Shown here: positions 45,287 to 54,666 of the stretch, piece by piece
Position numbering within the stretch: position 1 is the first letter of the stretch
Layout: every line of letters begins with the position of its first letter
DNA from: Citrifermentans bremense
GTDB lineage: Bacteria; Desulfobacterota; Desulfuromonadia; Geobacterales; Geobacteraceae
Assembly: GCF_014218275.1 (NCBI RefSeq)
Contig: NZ_AP023213.1
Span: forward strand, 248,001-312,000
Direction of reading: 5' to 3'
Length of the DNA stretch: 64,000 nucleotides
Translations under genes and position numbers: made by a program
Notes under the pieces: model-generated
What the model saw: the letters and a program-made list of their open reading frames with translations, nothing else
Databases searched by the model: none
Told to the model about the DNA's origin: nothing

Positions 45287-45368
45287 AGCTGCACTAGCCA
45301 CGCTTAACTATGCTGCAGCTAGGTTTCCAGCTGGTCGTTTTTCGCCTGGAACCAGGCCAATAAAGACT

Positions 45369-45398
45369 TTGCCCAAAAAAATCCGCCCGGCGTATAAT
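45369..45398 (+). promoter_or_regulatory. Second promoter-like element of the prkA operon
   Basis: TTGCCC (45369-45374), 18 bp, TATAAT (45393-45398), 62 nt before the start codon. Confidence 0.45.
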
Positions 45399-45460
45399 TT
45401 TTCCTGGATGTCAAAATCAATGAGAGACCGCACCACACGTAAAGAACGCGGAGGGACACC

Positions 45461-47512
45461 ATGACAGCGAAGAACGAAACGCTCCGTCAACACCTGGCCG
45501 CCGTCAAGGCGGGAGAAAGGGTCTTTGAGAACGCCTTCCAGGGGATCATCCGGATGATCCTGGAGCCGGGTTTCGAAAAGGTGGTCGTCAATGGCAAGAC
45601 GACCTACGACTTCAACATATTCAGGACCGGCCGCAAGCACACCATCGGGATGTACGACGAGATCAACAGTTTCGTCTCCTTCGTCAAAGATGCGGCCGAG
45701 GGTGGGTCCAGCAAGGAGATGGCCTTCGTCCTGGTGGGCGAGCCGGGTAACGGCAAGACCTTCTTCGTGGAGTTCCTGTGCAGCAAGTACCGCAACTTCC
45801 TCCAAGGGAAGAACCGCAAATACAGCTTCAGGTTCCTAAACATGGACCGGCTTGGCAACTACGGCAGGATCCGGGAGATCGACTCCGAGACCTACGAGGA
45901 TCCAATGATCCTCGCGATGAACCTCTTCGAGGACCTGGACGAAGGGCGCCGCTTCATCGCGGAACAAGGTTTCTCCGACGCCGAGCTGGACACGCTCTAC
46001 CGGAACTACCGGCCGCTTGGCGCTAGCTCCGGCTATATCCTGAACGAGATCCGGAACTACCTCGACAACGACGTTGAAAAGATCCTGGAGAGCATCGCCA
46101 TCACGCCGGTGCCGATGAGCGAGAGCCTGGGCACCCTCACCGGGAAGTACCCGGCAAAGGACAAGATCACCTCGTCCGCGGTGGATCTGCTGGGGGAAGA
46201 ATCGATTCAGAGGCTATTGCACCTCTCCGACACCAACAACCCGTACCGCTTCGACCTGCGCCGCGGGGCGCTGGCTCGCGTGGCCGGGGGGGGGATCCAT
46301 TTCAGCGATGAGATCTTCAAGAACAAGAAGGACCTGGTGCAGGTGTACCTGGGCGTAATCCAGAACCGCGCCATTGAGATCGACGGCTACAAGTGGCCGA
46401 TCGACTCCATGATCATCGCCACCAGCAACAACTCCGAGTTCAACCGGTTCCTGGCAGAGAAGGAAGAGGCGCCGATCGTCGACCGCTGCAGGATCTGCTA
46501 CGTCTCGCACAACACCAACTACCGCATGCAGGAAGGGCTCACGAGCTACGCCATCGGCAGCGACTCCAAGACCACCCTGACCCGGGAGCTTTTGCACCAG
46601 GACCCAAACCTCAACTACGCAGCGTCCGTCGGCGTCGTGCTGACCAGGCTTCCCAGAAGCGAGAAGCTCACCCCGATCGAGACCATGAAACTCGCAGCCG
46701 GCGAGGTCGCCGGCGAGAAGAGCATCAAGGCGCTCGCCGAGGTGATCGACACGCTGGGGCAGGAGCCGGACATCACCAAGCGCTTCGGGCAGCGGGGGCT
46801 CGGGCACAGGAGTCTCGGGCGCAGCATCCAGATCCTAAAGGAGAGTTCCGAGACCAACGAGGGGCGCTGCATGGTGGCCTACGATGTCTTCAGGAGCCTG
46901 GAGCGGGTGGTGCTCGACTACGTGGTGGAGCCCAATGAACGGGCGAAGTACCTGGAGGACCTGAAGACCGGCAAGCAGCTCTACCGCGAGCGGATCATGA
47001 CCGAAATGTTCAACGCCTACATGGACGAGCCTTTCGCCATCAAGAAGGACGTGCAGAACTACGTCAACATGATCATCGGGATCGACGCCGAGAACCTGGG
47101 GCCGGACCGGATGTGGAAGTACAAGGATCCCCAGACCGGCGAGCTGAAGGCTCTGAAGATAGATGAACGCTACGTGAAGAGCGTCGAGGAGCGGATAGGG
47201 CTGAAGACCGAGGAGCAGCGCGCCTCGTTCAGGACCTCGATCCGCAAGATCTACGGACAGAAGATCTCCGTCGACCCGAGCTACGACTTCATGGACAACC
47301 TGGAGCTGGTGAAGGCGGTAACCGACGTGCGGCTGAAATCGGACATAGCCGGCGCGGGGAGCCTGATCGGCGCCCTGGCCAACCGGACCAACGAAGAGAA
47401 CCAGAAGCTCTACGACCGGATGATCGTCACCATGCTCGGCAAGCTTGGCTACTGCCGCACCTGTGCCCAGAAGACCATCGAGTACTTCTGCACCCAGGAA
47501 GACGAGAGCTAA
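45461..47512 (+). CDS. prkA: PrkA-family serine protein kinase (YeaG-like)
   Basis: 683 residues (YeaG is 644). AAA+-type N-terminal domain with Walker A GEPGNGKT at 93-100; the PrkA C-terminal domain, distantly kinase-like, follows. FLNMDRLGNYGRIREIDSETYEDPMILAMNLFED, GIHFSDEIFKNKKDLVQVYLG and DSMIIATSNNSEFNRFL are diagnostic. PrkA proteins phosphorylate a few protein substrates under nutrient stress and stationary phase; in E. coli YeaG works with YeaH. First gene of a four-gene operon with DUF444, SpoVR and a second PrkA-like protein. Confidence 0.92.
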   Translation: MTAKNETLRQHLAAVKAGERVFENAFQGIIRMILEPGFEKVVVNGKTTYDFNIFRTGRKHTIGMYDEINSFVSFVKDAAEGGSSKEMAFVLVGEPGNGKTFFVEFLCSKYRNFLQGKNRKYSFRFLNMDRLGNYGRIREIDSETYEDPMILAMNLFEDLDEGRRFIAEQGFSDAELDTLYRNYRPLGASSGYILNEIRNYLDNDVEKILESIAITPVPMSESLGTLTGKYPAKDKITSSAVDLLGEESIQRLLHLSDTNNPYRFDLRRGALARVAGGGIHFSDEIFKNKKDLVQVYLGVIQNRAIEIDGYKWPIDSMIIATSNNSEFNRFLAEKEEAPIVDRCRICYVSHNTNYRMQEGLTSYAIGSDSKTTLTRELLHQDPNLNYAASVGVVLTRLPRSEKLTPIETMKLAAGEVAGEKSIKALAEVIDTLGQEPDITKRFGQRGLGHRSLGRSIQILKESSETNEGRCMVAYDVFRSLERVVLDYVVEPNERAKYLEDLKTGKQLYRERIMTEMFNAYMDEPFAIKKDVQNYVNMIIGIDAENLGPDRMWKYKDPQTGELKALKIDERYVKSVEERIGLKTEEQRASFRTSIRKIYGQKISVDPSYDFMDNLELVKAVTDVRLKSDIAGAGSLIGALANRTNEENQKLYDRMIVTMLGKLGYCRTCAQKTIEYFCTQEDES

Positions 47513-47517
47513 CGGCA

Positions 47518-47537
47518 GGGACTAGGGACTAGGGACT
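47518..47537 (+). repeat. GGGACTA heptamer repeat
   Basis: Nearly three copies of GGGACTA in the prkA-DUF444 gap; too short to interpret. Confidence 0.6.
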
Positions 47538-47610
47538 GAAGCTAGCGGGCTGACGGCGGACAGGGGCAAGAAAGGGACCTGTCCACCGTAGCCTGATAAG
47601 GCGAAGGCGG

Positions 47611-48972
47611 ATGAAAGATCTGGAAAAATACCTGGAAGAACTGAAGGAGAAGGGTCTGGACCCCGAGCGGTACGCCCGCTTTCGCGACGAGCTGGCGGTG
47701 ACCCGCGGCGTCCCCACGACCGACCGGAGCGGTCCTTTCCCCAACTTCTCCAAGAGCATCTACTCCTGGCAGGACCTGGCCGTGCTGCAGGACCAGGGGA
47801 GGGTCCCCAACCCGTACCAGTGCCACATGAAGGCGCTGGACGAGCTACTGGAACGGGACCGGCAGAGGGAGAAGGATGGCTTCCCCAGGAAGATCAGGGT
47901 CGGAAGGCTGATCAAGCCGGGGAAAGGCGGGAAGGGAAAGATCGTGGTGGTCCCCTCCACCGAAGAGGAGAAGTTCCTGCACGACCCGACCATCCGCCCT
48001 CCCGGAGAGGGGGGCTCCACGGGTGGGAGCGGCAAGGGTGACGAAGGGGAGGTCATCGGCGAACAGAAGGTGCGTGAGACCGGCGAGGAGCCGGGGCAGG
48101 GCCCGGGCCAGGGAGAAGGGGAAGCGCACGAGATGGGGGCTTCCGCCTACGAGCTGGGCAAGGTGCTGACCGAACAGTTCCAGCTCCCCAACCTGAAGGA
48201 AAAAGGGAAGAAGCGCTCCTTCACCCGCTACATTTACGACCTCACGGACCGCAACCGCGGCTCCGGACAGGTGCTGGACAAGAAGGCGACCCTGAGGAAG
48301 ATCGTGGAGACCAACATCTCCCTTGGCAACGTGCCGGACCCCGGCGATATGGACCCCACCCGCTTCCTGATCTCGCCGCGCGACAAGGTGTACCGCATCT
48401 TCTCGCAGGAAAAGGATTACGAGCCGCAGGCGATGGTCTTTTTCCTGCGAGACTACTCCGGTTCCATGGCCGGCAAAGTGACCGAGCTGGTCGCGACCCA
48501 GCACGTTATGATCTACAGCTGGCTTTTGTACCAGTACGCGGGGCAGGTGGAATCCCGCTTCATCCTGCACGACACCGAGGCGAAAGAAGTCCCCGATTTC
48601 GACACCTACTACAACTCCCGGGTCGCCGGGGGGACCGAGGTGGCGAGCGCCTACAAGCTCGTCAACGAGATCGTGGCCAAGGAGAACCTCGCCGCCGACT
48701 ACAACATCTACGTCTTCCACGGCACTGACGGCGACGACTGGGACACCGGCGGCGACAAGTCGATCCCCGAGCTGGTGAAGATCCTTTCCTACGTGAGTCG
48801 CATGGGGGTGACCATCGCCGAGCACGCGGGAACTCAGTGGACCGAGGTGGCGCGCTACCTGGAGAACTCGGGACTTCTGCGCGACAAGCCTGACCTGTTG
48901 CGGCTGGACGTGATGAACGAGGACGCCGAGGAATCGCGGGTGATCGAGGGGATCAAGAAGCTCATCTCTTAG
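47611..48972 (+). CDS. DUF444 (YeaH-like) protein with von Willebrand A-like domain
   Basis: 453 residues (E. coli YeaH 427). A Gly-rich charged linker (GGSTGGSGKGDEGEVIG, residues ~130-150) separates a basic N-terminus from the conserved domain. D281-Y-S-G-S-M in FFLRDYSGSMAGKV is a MIDAS-type DxSxS motif, as in vWA domains. The gene almost always sits next to prkA. Partner of PrkA; exact chemistry unknown. Confidence 0.9.
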   Translation: MKDLEKYLEELKEKGLDPERYARFRDELAVTRGVPTTDRSGPFPNFSKSIYSWQDLAVLQDQGRVPNPYQCHMKALDELLERDRQREKDGFPRKIRVGRLIKPGKGGKGKIVVVPSTEEEKFLHDPTIRPPGEGGSTGGSGKGDEGEVIGEQKVRETGEEPGQGPGQGEGEAHEMGASAYELGKVLTEQFQLPNLKEKGKKRSFTRYIYDLTDRNRGSGQVLDKKATLRKIVETNISLGNVPDPGDMDPTRFLISPRDKVYRIFSQEKDYEPQAMVFFLRDYSGSMAGKVTELVATQHVMIYSWLLYQYAGQVESRFILHDTEAKEVPDFDTYYNSRVAGGTEVASAYKLVNEIVAKENLAADYNIYVFHGTDGDDWDTGGDKSIPELVKILSYVSRMGVTIAEHAGTQWTEVARYLENSGLLRDKPDLLRLDVMNEDAEESRVIEGIKKLIS

Positions 48973-49003
48973 AGGCAGAGGTGGAGCAGATTAAGGGGTG
49001 AAG

Positions 49004-49085
49004 CAGATTAAGATTAAGAGGTGAGGCAGATTGAGAGGTGAAGCAGGGTTTACTTAATCTTAATCTGGGTCTCCTCTTAATCTGG
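49004..49085 (+). repeat. Long intergenic hairpin with an alternative partner
   Basis: CAGATTAAGATTAAG (49004-49018) is perfectly complementary to 49053-49067. The overlapping segment AGATTAAGAGG (49011-49021) can instead pair with 49074-49084. Several GAAGCAGATTAAG-like units make up the gap just before spoVR. Confidence 0.75.
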
Positions 49086-49101
49086 TTTTTTAGAGGCTTT
49101 T

Positions 49102-50727
49102 ATGGAACTGATCAACCAACATACCAAAGAGATCATGGAAGGGTGCAAGGAGCGGGCGCGCGCCGCTGGGCTCTCCTTCACCGACGAGAGCCTCGAATAC
49201 ATCGTGACCAACCGCGACCTGATCGAGCTCTCCCCCAAGGTCATGATCCCGACCCTTTACGACTACTGGGTGCACGACGTCGAGGTGCTCCGGGGAAAAG
49301 GGGAGTACGAACTCTACCCGCACAACCCCTACGAGACGGTGATCAACACCCGTCCCCCGATCTCGTTCTACAACGACAATAACCCCGACTGGCTCAACGT
49401 GATGATCTTCTACCACGTGCTTGGCCACATCGATTTCTTCCAGAACAACCTTTATTTCCGCCACACCTGGGAGTACGACTTCACCGGGCAGGCGCTTTCG
49501 GACAAGAGGGTGATCGCCAAGCTGCGCGCCGAGAAGGGGCGCTGGGTGGATTACATCCTCGAGTTCGCCCGCTCCATCGACAACCTGGTCGCCTACCACG
49601 ACGAGCTGTCGCCGCTCTTCAAGTCCCCCGACACCGCCACCTCGAGCCGGCTTGACTACTACTTCGACGTCTTCCTGCAGGTGGAGAAAAAGCTGCCGGT
49701 GGCCGAGTACCTGAAGGAGGTGGCGCGGTACAACGAGGCGGTCCTCCAGGACAAGGAGGAAGGGGAGCGGATCTTCTTCGCCGAGGTTACGGCCAAGTAC
49801 CCGGAAATGGAGGCGCATTTCGCCAAGAGCCGGAGTGTGAAGAGGATCGAGCGGCGCGACCTGCTCCGTTTCCTGATCGAGAACTCGGAGTTCCTGGCCC
49901 GCGACGAGAACAGCTGGATGCGCTCGGTGCTCGAGGTGGTGAGAAAGACCTCCATCTTCTTCCAGCCCCAGATCCGCACCAAGATCATGAACGAGGGGTG
50001 GGCGAGCTACTGGCACGAGAAGCTCTTCCTCGTGGACGACCGCATCAAGGGGCACGAGGTCGACTTCGCCCGTGTGCACGCCGGCGTCACCTCAATGCCC
50101 CGGGTCGGGATGAACCCGTACGCGCTCGGCATGCGACTCATGTACCAGTTGAAGGAGATTGGGGACAAGGGGAAGACCGGGTACGACTTCCACCGCCTCT
50201 CCGACGCCAACCAGAGGAAGGAGTTCGATGCCGGGACCGGGCAGGGCGACGAGTTCCTGTTCAAGGTCAGAAGCAACTACTGCGACTACCTCTTCATCAA
50301 GGAATTCGTGGACCAGGATTTCACCAACCGCTATGACCTCTTCGTCACCGGCAAGAGGCTAGACCCGCAGCGCATGGTCTGGCAGTACTACGTGAAGAGC
50401 CGGGACGCGCGCGAGTACCGCGACATGGTGCTTGCTTCGCTGTACCACCCGCCGCACATCGAGATCGCCCCGGAGCGGGGCGAGGACGGCGCACTCTACC
50501 TCGTGCACCACTTCGAGGGGAAACAACTGGTATCGGAGTACATCGCCAACACCATGGTGGGTATAGAGTACCTCTGGGGGGCGCCGGTACAGCTTGAAAC
50601 GAGCGAGGCCGTGATCGAACAGACCCGCGGCACCGCCGGCAAGGAGGGTGGTGAGGAGGCGGAGATCACATGGCAGCGCGTGGTCTACACCATGAAGGAA
50701 AAGACACTGAGCCGGCAGGTACTGTGA
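49102..50727 (+). CDS. SpoVR family protein (YcgB-like)
   Basis: 541 residues (E. coli YcgB 510). DPTLYDYWVHDVEVLRGKGEYELYPHNPYETVINTRPPISFYNDNNPDWLN, and further on WASYWHEKLF, match the family. Named after B. subtilis SpoVR, a spore-cortex protein, but widespread in non-sporulating bacteria beside prkA and DUF444. Biochemistry unknown. RBS is weak (AGAGG, 9 nt before the ATG) and lies 3' of the intergenic hairpins, so translation may depend on RNA folding. Confidence 0.92.
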   Translation: MELINQHTKEIMEGCKERARAAGLSFTDESLEYIVTNRDLIELSPKVMIPTLYDYWVHDVEVLRGKGEYELYPHNPYETVINTRPPISFYNDNNPDWLNVMIFYHVLGHIDFFQNNLYFRHTWEYDFTGQALSDKRVIAKLRAEKGRWVDYILEFARSIDNLVAYHDELSPLFKSPDTATSSRLDYYFDVFLQVEKKLPVAEYLKEVARYNEAVLQDKEEGERIFFAEVTAKYPEMEAHFAKSRSVKRIERRDLLRFLIENSEFLARDENSWMRSVLEVVRKTSIFFQPQIRTKIMNEGWASYWHEKLFLVDDRIKGHEVDFARVHAGVTSMPRVGMNPYALGMRLMYQLKEIGDKGKTGYDFHRLSDANQRKEFDAGTGQGDEFLFKVRSNYCDYLFIKEFVDQDFTNRYDLFVTGKRLDPQRMVWQYYVKSRDAREYRDMVLASLYHPPHIEIAPERGEDGALYLVHHFEGKQLVSEYIANTMVGIEYLWGAPVQLETSEAVIEQTRGTAGKEGGEEAEITWQRVVYTMKEKTLSRQVL

Positions 50728-50742
50728 CAGGCGGATAAGCTC

Positions 50743-53031
50743 ATGCCAGATCTAGAGACAGTCATAAAGCAGTTGAGCCGCACCATCGTGGAGCACAAGA
50801 ACGCGGCGCACATGTCCTTCGAGGAGTTCATGCAGCTCGCAACCGAGCAGCCTGAGAGGGTGATGCGCAACATCTTCCAGCTCTTCCACGACATGGTGAA
50901 GAACTACGTGAGCGAAGGGACCGACGAGTATCCGGAGGACCCCGAGTCGATCAACTTCGTCCCTTACGACACCCGCAAGCTCTTCGTGGAGAACTCGGAC
51001 CGCCCCTTCTTCGCGGACCGCCTGTTCGCCAACCGCTTCATCAACCACGTGGCCGCCATGAAGAGCGGCGCCCGGCAGAACAAGATCTACATCTTCGAGG
51101 GGCCCCCGGGTTCCGGCAAAAGCACCTTCTTGAACAACATCCTGATGAAGTTCGAGGAGTACGCGAGCACCGAGCAGGGGACCTGCTACGAGGTGGTGTG
51201 GCACCTGGACCGCCGCGTGCTGGGGAGCTTCAAGGAGCACCAGGTGAGCGCCTTCGTCGAGAAGCTCTCCCACCTCCTGGACGAGTACGAGCTGGAGACG
51301 CACGAGCATATCGACACCCGGGCCCTTCTGCGCGGCGGCGACGTGGTAGAGGTTCCCTGCCCGTCGCACGACTCGCCGATCCTCATGATCGACAAGGCGC
51401 AGCGCAGGGCGTTTTTCGACGACCTGTTCCAGAACGATTCCTTCAAGTGGAAGCTCTTCACCGAGAAGGAATACGACTGGGTCTTCCGCGATTCCCCCTG
51501 CACCATCTGCACCTCCATCTTCCAGGCGCTTTCGGCGAGGCTCGAGGACCCCGCAGACCTCTTCCGCATGATCAAGGTCCGTCCCTACCGCTTCAACCGC
51601 AGGCTCGGGGAGGGGATCACCGTATTCAACCCCGGCGACAAGTCGATGAAGCAGAACATCCTCACCAACGACATGCTGCAGAGGAAGATCGACCTCCTGC
51701 TGGGCGACAGCAACGAGGTGAAGTACATCTTCTCCAACTTCGCCAAGACCAACAACGGGATCTACGCGCTTATGGACGTGAAGTCGCATAACGCCGAGCG
51801 CCTTTTGGAACTGCACAACATCATCAGCGAGGGGATCCACAAGGTCGAGGACATCGAGGAGAACGTGAGGAGCCTCTTCATCGCCCTGATGAACCCCGAG
51901 GACGAGCGGAGCATCGAGGGGGTTCAGTCCTTCTCGGACCGCATCGAGTTCATCAACATCCCCTACGTCATGGACCTGAACACGGAGGTGGAGATCTACC
52001 GCAACATCTTCGGCAAGCACATCGACGCGAGCTTCCTCCCCCGGGTGCTGCACAACTTCGCGCGGGTCATCATCTCGACCCGGATGAACGTGAAATCCGA
52101 TGCTCTTTTGGAATGGATCGGCGACCCCGAGAAGTACCGGTTCTACTGCGACGAGAACCTGCAGATCCTGAAGATGGAGATCTACACCGGGCACATCCCC
52201 GAGTGGCTCACCGAAGAGGACAGAAAGCGGCTCACCGCCAAGAGGCGTAAGAAAATCATCGCCGAGAGCGAGCACGAGGGGGACCACGGCTTCTCCGGGC
52301 GCGAGTCGATCAAGATCTTCTCCGACTTCTACGCCGCCTACGCCAGGAAGGACAAGATGATCACCATGAGCCACCTTTCCACTTTCTTCACCAGGTGGCA
52401 CAAGGAGCTCAAGGAATCTATCCCGGAAGGTTTCATGGAGTCGCTGGTGCACAACTACGACTACGTGGTGCTCCAGGAGGTGAAGGAGGCTCTCTATTAC
52501 TACAACGAGTCCCAGATCGAGCGCGACATCCTGCACTACATGTTCGCCGTCAACTTCGAGCCCGGCGCCGTCGAGGTCTGCCGCTTCACGGGCGAGAAAC
52601 TGGAGATAACCGAGGATTTTCTGGCAGGAATCGAGAGGCGGCTGATAGGGCCCAAGGCCGAGGACGAGGCGCGGCTTTCCTTCCGGCAGGAGACCCAGAG
52701 GGAGTACACCGGCCGCACCCTGACCCAGGAAATCATGGTGGAAGGGAAGCGCGCCCAGGATACCGCATTGTTCCAGTCGCTGCACGACCGCTACGTCTTC
52801 AACCTGAAGGAAAAGGTGCTGGAGCCGTTCCTGGAGAACGCGAACTTCCGGCGTGCCATCAAGGATTTCGACACCGACGCCTTCAAGACCTACGACAAGA
52901 GGATCCGGGACGACGTCACTTTCCTGATCAACAACCTCAGTTCCGTGAAGTTCAAGTACACCAAGCAATTCGCCAAAGAGATCTGCGTCTACGTCATAGA
53001 CAACGACCTCGCCCGCAAGTTCCATGTGTAA
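50743..53031 (+). CDS. Second, divergent PrkA-like serine protein kinase
   Basis: 762 residues. Walker A is GPPGSGKS at 120-127. MFEDL-type segments of standard PrkA are replaced, but RLEDPADLFRMIKVRPYRFNRRLGEGITVFNPGDKS and SFSDRIEFINIPYVMDLNTEVEIYRNIFG belong to the PrkA AAA domain, and the C-terminal kinase-like part continues to the end. Sequence similarity to the first PrkA is low, so this is an old duplication or a separate subfamily that travels with SpoVR. It starts 15 nt after spoVR. Confidence 0.85.
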   Translation: MPDLETVIKQLSRTIVEHKNAAHMSFEEFMQLATEQPERVMRNIFQLFHDMVKNYVSEGTDEYPEDPESINFVPYDTRKLFVENSDRPFFADRLFANRFINHVAAMKSGARQNKIYIFEGPPGSGKSTFLNNILMKFEEYASTEQGTCYEVVWHLDRRVLGSFKEHQVSAFVEKLSHLLDEYELETHEHIDTRALLRGGDVVEVPCPSHDSPILMIDKAQRRAFFDDLFQNDSFKWKLFTEKEYDWVFRDSPCTICTSIFQALSARLEDPADLFRMIKVRPYRFNRRLGEGITVFNPGDKSMKQNILTNDMLQRKIDLLLGDSNEVKYIFSNFAKTNNGIYALMDVKSHNAERLLELHNIISEGIHKVEDIEENVRSLFIALMNPEDERSIEGVQSFSDRIEFINIPYVMDLNTEVEIYRNIFGKHIDASFLPRVLHNFARVIISTRMNVKSDALLEWIGDPEKYRFYCDENLQILKMEIYTGHIPEWLTEEDRKRLTAKRRKKIIAESEHEGDHGFSGRESIKIFSDFYAAYARKDKMITMSHLSTFFTRWHKELKESIPEGFMESLVHNYDYVVLQEVKEALYYYNESQIERDILHYMFAVNFEPGAVEVCRFTGEKLEITEDFLAGIERRLIGPKAEDEARLSFRQETQREYTGRTLTQEIMVEGKRAQDTALFQSLHDRYVFNLKEKVLEPFLENANFRRAIKDFDTDAFKTYDKRIRDDVTFLINNLSSVKFKYTKQFAKEICVYVIDNDLARKFHV

Positions 53032-53033
53032 AC

Positions 53034-53065
53034 CAATTGACAGTTGACAATGGATAATTGACAAC
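53034..53065. repeat. 32-nt TTGTCAA-type element, copy 2 (inverted)
   Basis: Heptamer array on the minus strand, 28 of 32 positions identical to the reverse complement of the copy at 53181. Confidence 0.75.
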
Positions 53066-53081
53066 TAAAACCTGGAAAAAT

Positions 53082-53127
53082 CAAAGGGGGATGACCGCGA
53101 ACCTGACTGCAGCGGCATCCCCCTTTG
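53082..53127. terminator. Rho-independent terminator between convergent genes
   Basis: CAAAGGGGGATG ... CATCCCCCTTTG with an inner CCGC/GCGG, between the second prkA-like gene and the MCP gene. Confidence 0.8.
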
Positions 53128-53180
53128 TCTTTGCTCCCGAAGCCATTTAGAATCAATGCACGTCGCGGCTTCGGCTTTTC

Positions 53181-53212
53181 GTTGTCAATTGTCCATCGTC
53201 AATCGTCAATTG
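53181..53212. repeat. 32-nt TTGTCAA-type element, copy 3
   Basis: Same orientation as the copy upstream of hisC (28/32 identical); forms an inverted pair with 53034-53065 around the terminator. Confidence 0.75.
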
Positions 53213-53215
53213 GTT

Positions 53216-54397
53216 TTAGACGGTTTTGAACCGGTTCACCATCTCCTGGAGGGTGCGCGCCGAGGCGGCCAACTCCGCGGCGGCGCGGGCCGAATTCCTC
53301 GCTCCGCTTGCAGCCTCCTCCACCACCCCGATTATGTCCCTCATGCTGCCGGTGATGTTTGACGTTGTCGCCGACTGCTCTTCCGCCGCAGTCGCGACTT
53401 GCGCCACGTACTCCAGAAGCGGGTTTATCTGCTCCTTGATGGTCCCTATGGCGCGGCTGGAATGCTGCACGTCCTCGGTCCCGCTTCTGACGCTGTCGGC
53501 GCTCCGTTCCATGAGCCCCACCACGTTCTTCACGTCTCCTTGCAGGCTCTGGATGATAGTCTGCACCTCTTGGGTCGAGGCGGTGGTTCTTTCTGCGAGC
53601 CTTCTCACCTCGTCGGCCACCACCGCAAAGCCGCGTCCCTGCTCCCCGGCGCGTGCCGCTTCGATGGCGGCATTGAGCGCCAGCAGGTTAGTCTGGTCAG
53701 CGATGTCCTCGATGGCCACCACGATGTCGCCGATCTTATCGGAGTTGGCCCCCAGGGCCTTGACCGCGTCCACTGTGCCGATCACCATCCGCTCGATCTC
53801 CCCCATCACTGCGGTCATCCGGACGATGGTCTCCTCTCCCCTGCTCGTGGCGCTGTTGGTGCTGCCGGCGCGATCCGCCATCTGCTGGCAGCTTAAGGCT
53901 ATGTCGTTGCTCACCCCCGCCATCTCGACCACCGCACAGGAGACGGAATTGGATTGCCGCGAGGCGTGCTCGGTTCCTTGCGCCATCTGCTGCGAAGTGG
54001 AACTCAACTCGGAAGACGCCAGGGTGAGGTGGTCGGCGGTCTGCTTGATGCCGGCGATCATCCCCCGCATCGACTCCTGGAGTTTCTTCACCGCGTGCAG
54101 CATCTGGCTGATCTCGTTATGGCGGTTCACCACGATCTGCTCGCTCAGATCCCCTTGTGCCATGGTCTCTAGGTAATCGACGGTTCTGGCGAGTGGAGTC
54201 CTGATGGACCAGATGTTGATCCAGCCGAACAGCCCCCCCAGGGCAATGAAGAGGGTGACGGAGCCGAACTTGATCACCGGCGAGTCCGCCTGCGCCGCGA
54301 CCGCGGACGCAATGAGGCAGAGGCTGTAGCAGATGCATAAAAGGCTCAGCCTGAATTTGATGGTGAGGTCGAGGTAATAGTTCCAGATCTGGTTCAT
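53216..54397 (-). CDS. Methyl-accepting chemotaxis protein, short type
   Basis: 393 residues from ATG 54397, chosen for the AAGGAG 6 nt upstream; the frame opens further upstream. Two membrane segments near FRLSLLCICYSLCLIASAVA and VIKFGSVTLFIALGGLFGWIN are almost adjacent, so there is hardly any periplasmic domain. A HAMP-like piece (RTPLARTVDYLETMAQGDLS) and a signalling domain with [21 protein letters not shown] follow. Without a ligand domain it may sense membrane state or work with a partner. The FliA-type promoter is 71 nt upstream. Confidence 0.9.
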   Translation of the reverse strand: MNQIWNYYLDLTIKFRLSLLCICYSLCLIASAVAAQADSPVIKFGSVTLFIALGGLFGWINIWSIRTPLARTVDYLETMAQGDLSEQIVVNRHNEISQMLHAVKKLQESMRGMIAGIKQTADHLTLASSELSSTSQQMAQGTEHASRQSNSVSCAVVEMAGVSNDIALSCQQMADRAGSTNSATSRGEETIVRMTAVMGEIERMVIGTVDAVKALGANSDKIGDIVVAIEDIADQTNLLALNAAIEAARAGEQGRGFAVVADEVRRLAERTTASTQEVQTIIQSLQGDVKNVVGLMERSADSVRSGTEDVQHSSRAIGTIKEQINPLLEYVAQVATAAEEQSATTSNITGSMRDIIGVVEEAASGARNSARAAAELAASARTLQEMVNRFKTV

Positions 54398-54467
54398 GCC
54401 TTTCTCCTTGCCGGTGGTGCGCCAACGTGTAAACAGTGCTGCGAACGATGTTTTGTTACCTTCTGAC

Positions 54468-54494
54468 TTATCGGGGGGCGACGGCAAAACTTGA
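54468..54494 (-). promoter_or_regulatory. Sigma-28 (FliA)-type promoter of the third MCP gene
   Basis: Minus strand: TCAAGTTT (54494-54487), 11 bp, CCCGATAA (54475-54468); two mismatches from the consensus overall. Confidence 0.7.
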
Positions 54495-54666
54495 CGGGTC
54501 ACGTGAGCAAAAGGCGGCGGATTGGTGGAAAATAATCTGCATTCGAGGCGTGTCGGCAGCAGTTTTAGCCGTGGGAGGAAACAGGGAAAAGTTTGCGTCC
54601 TGGCGCCTGCAAAACATGGTATTCTTGAGCGCCGTCAGCCAAGTGAAGAATTTAAGGAGGGTGCAA

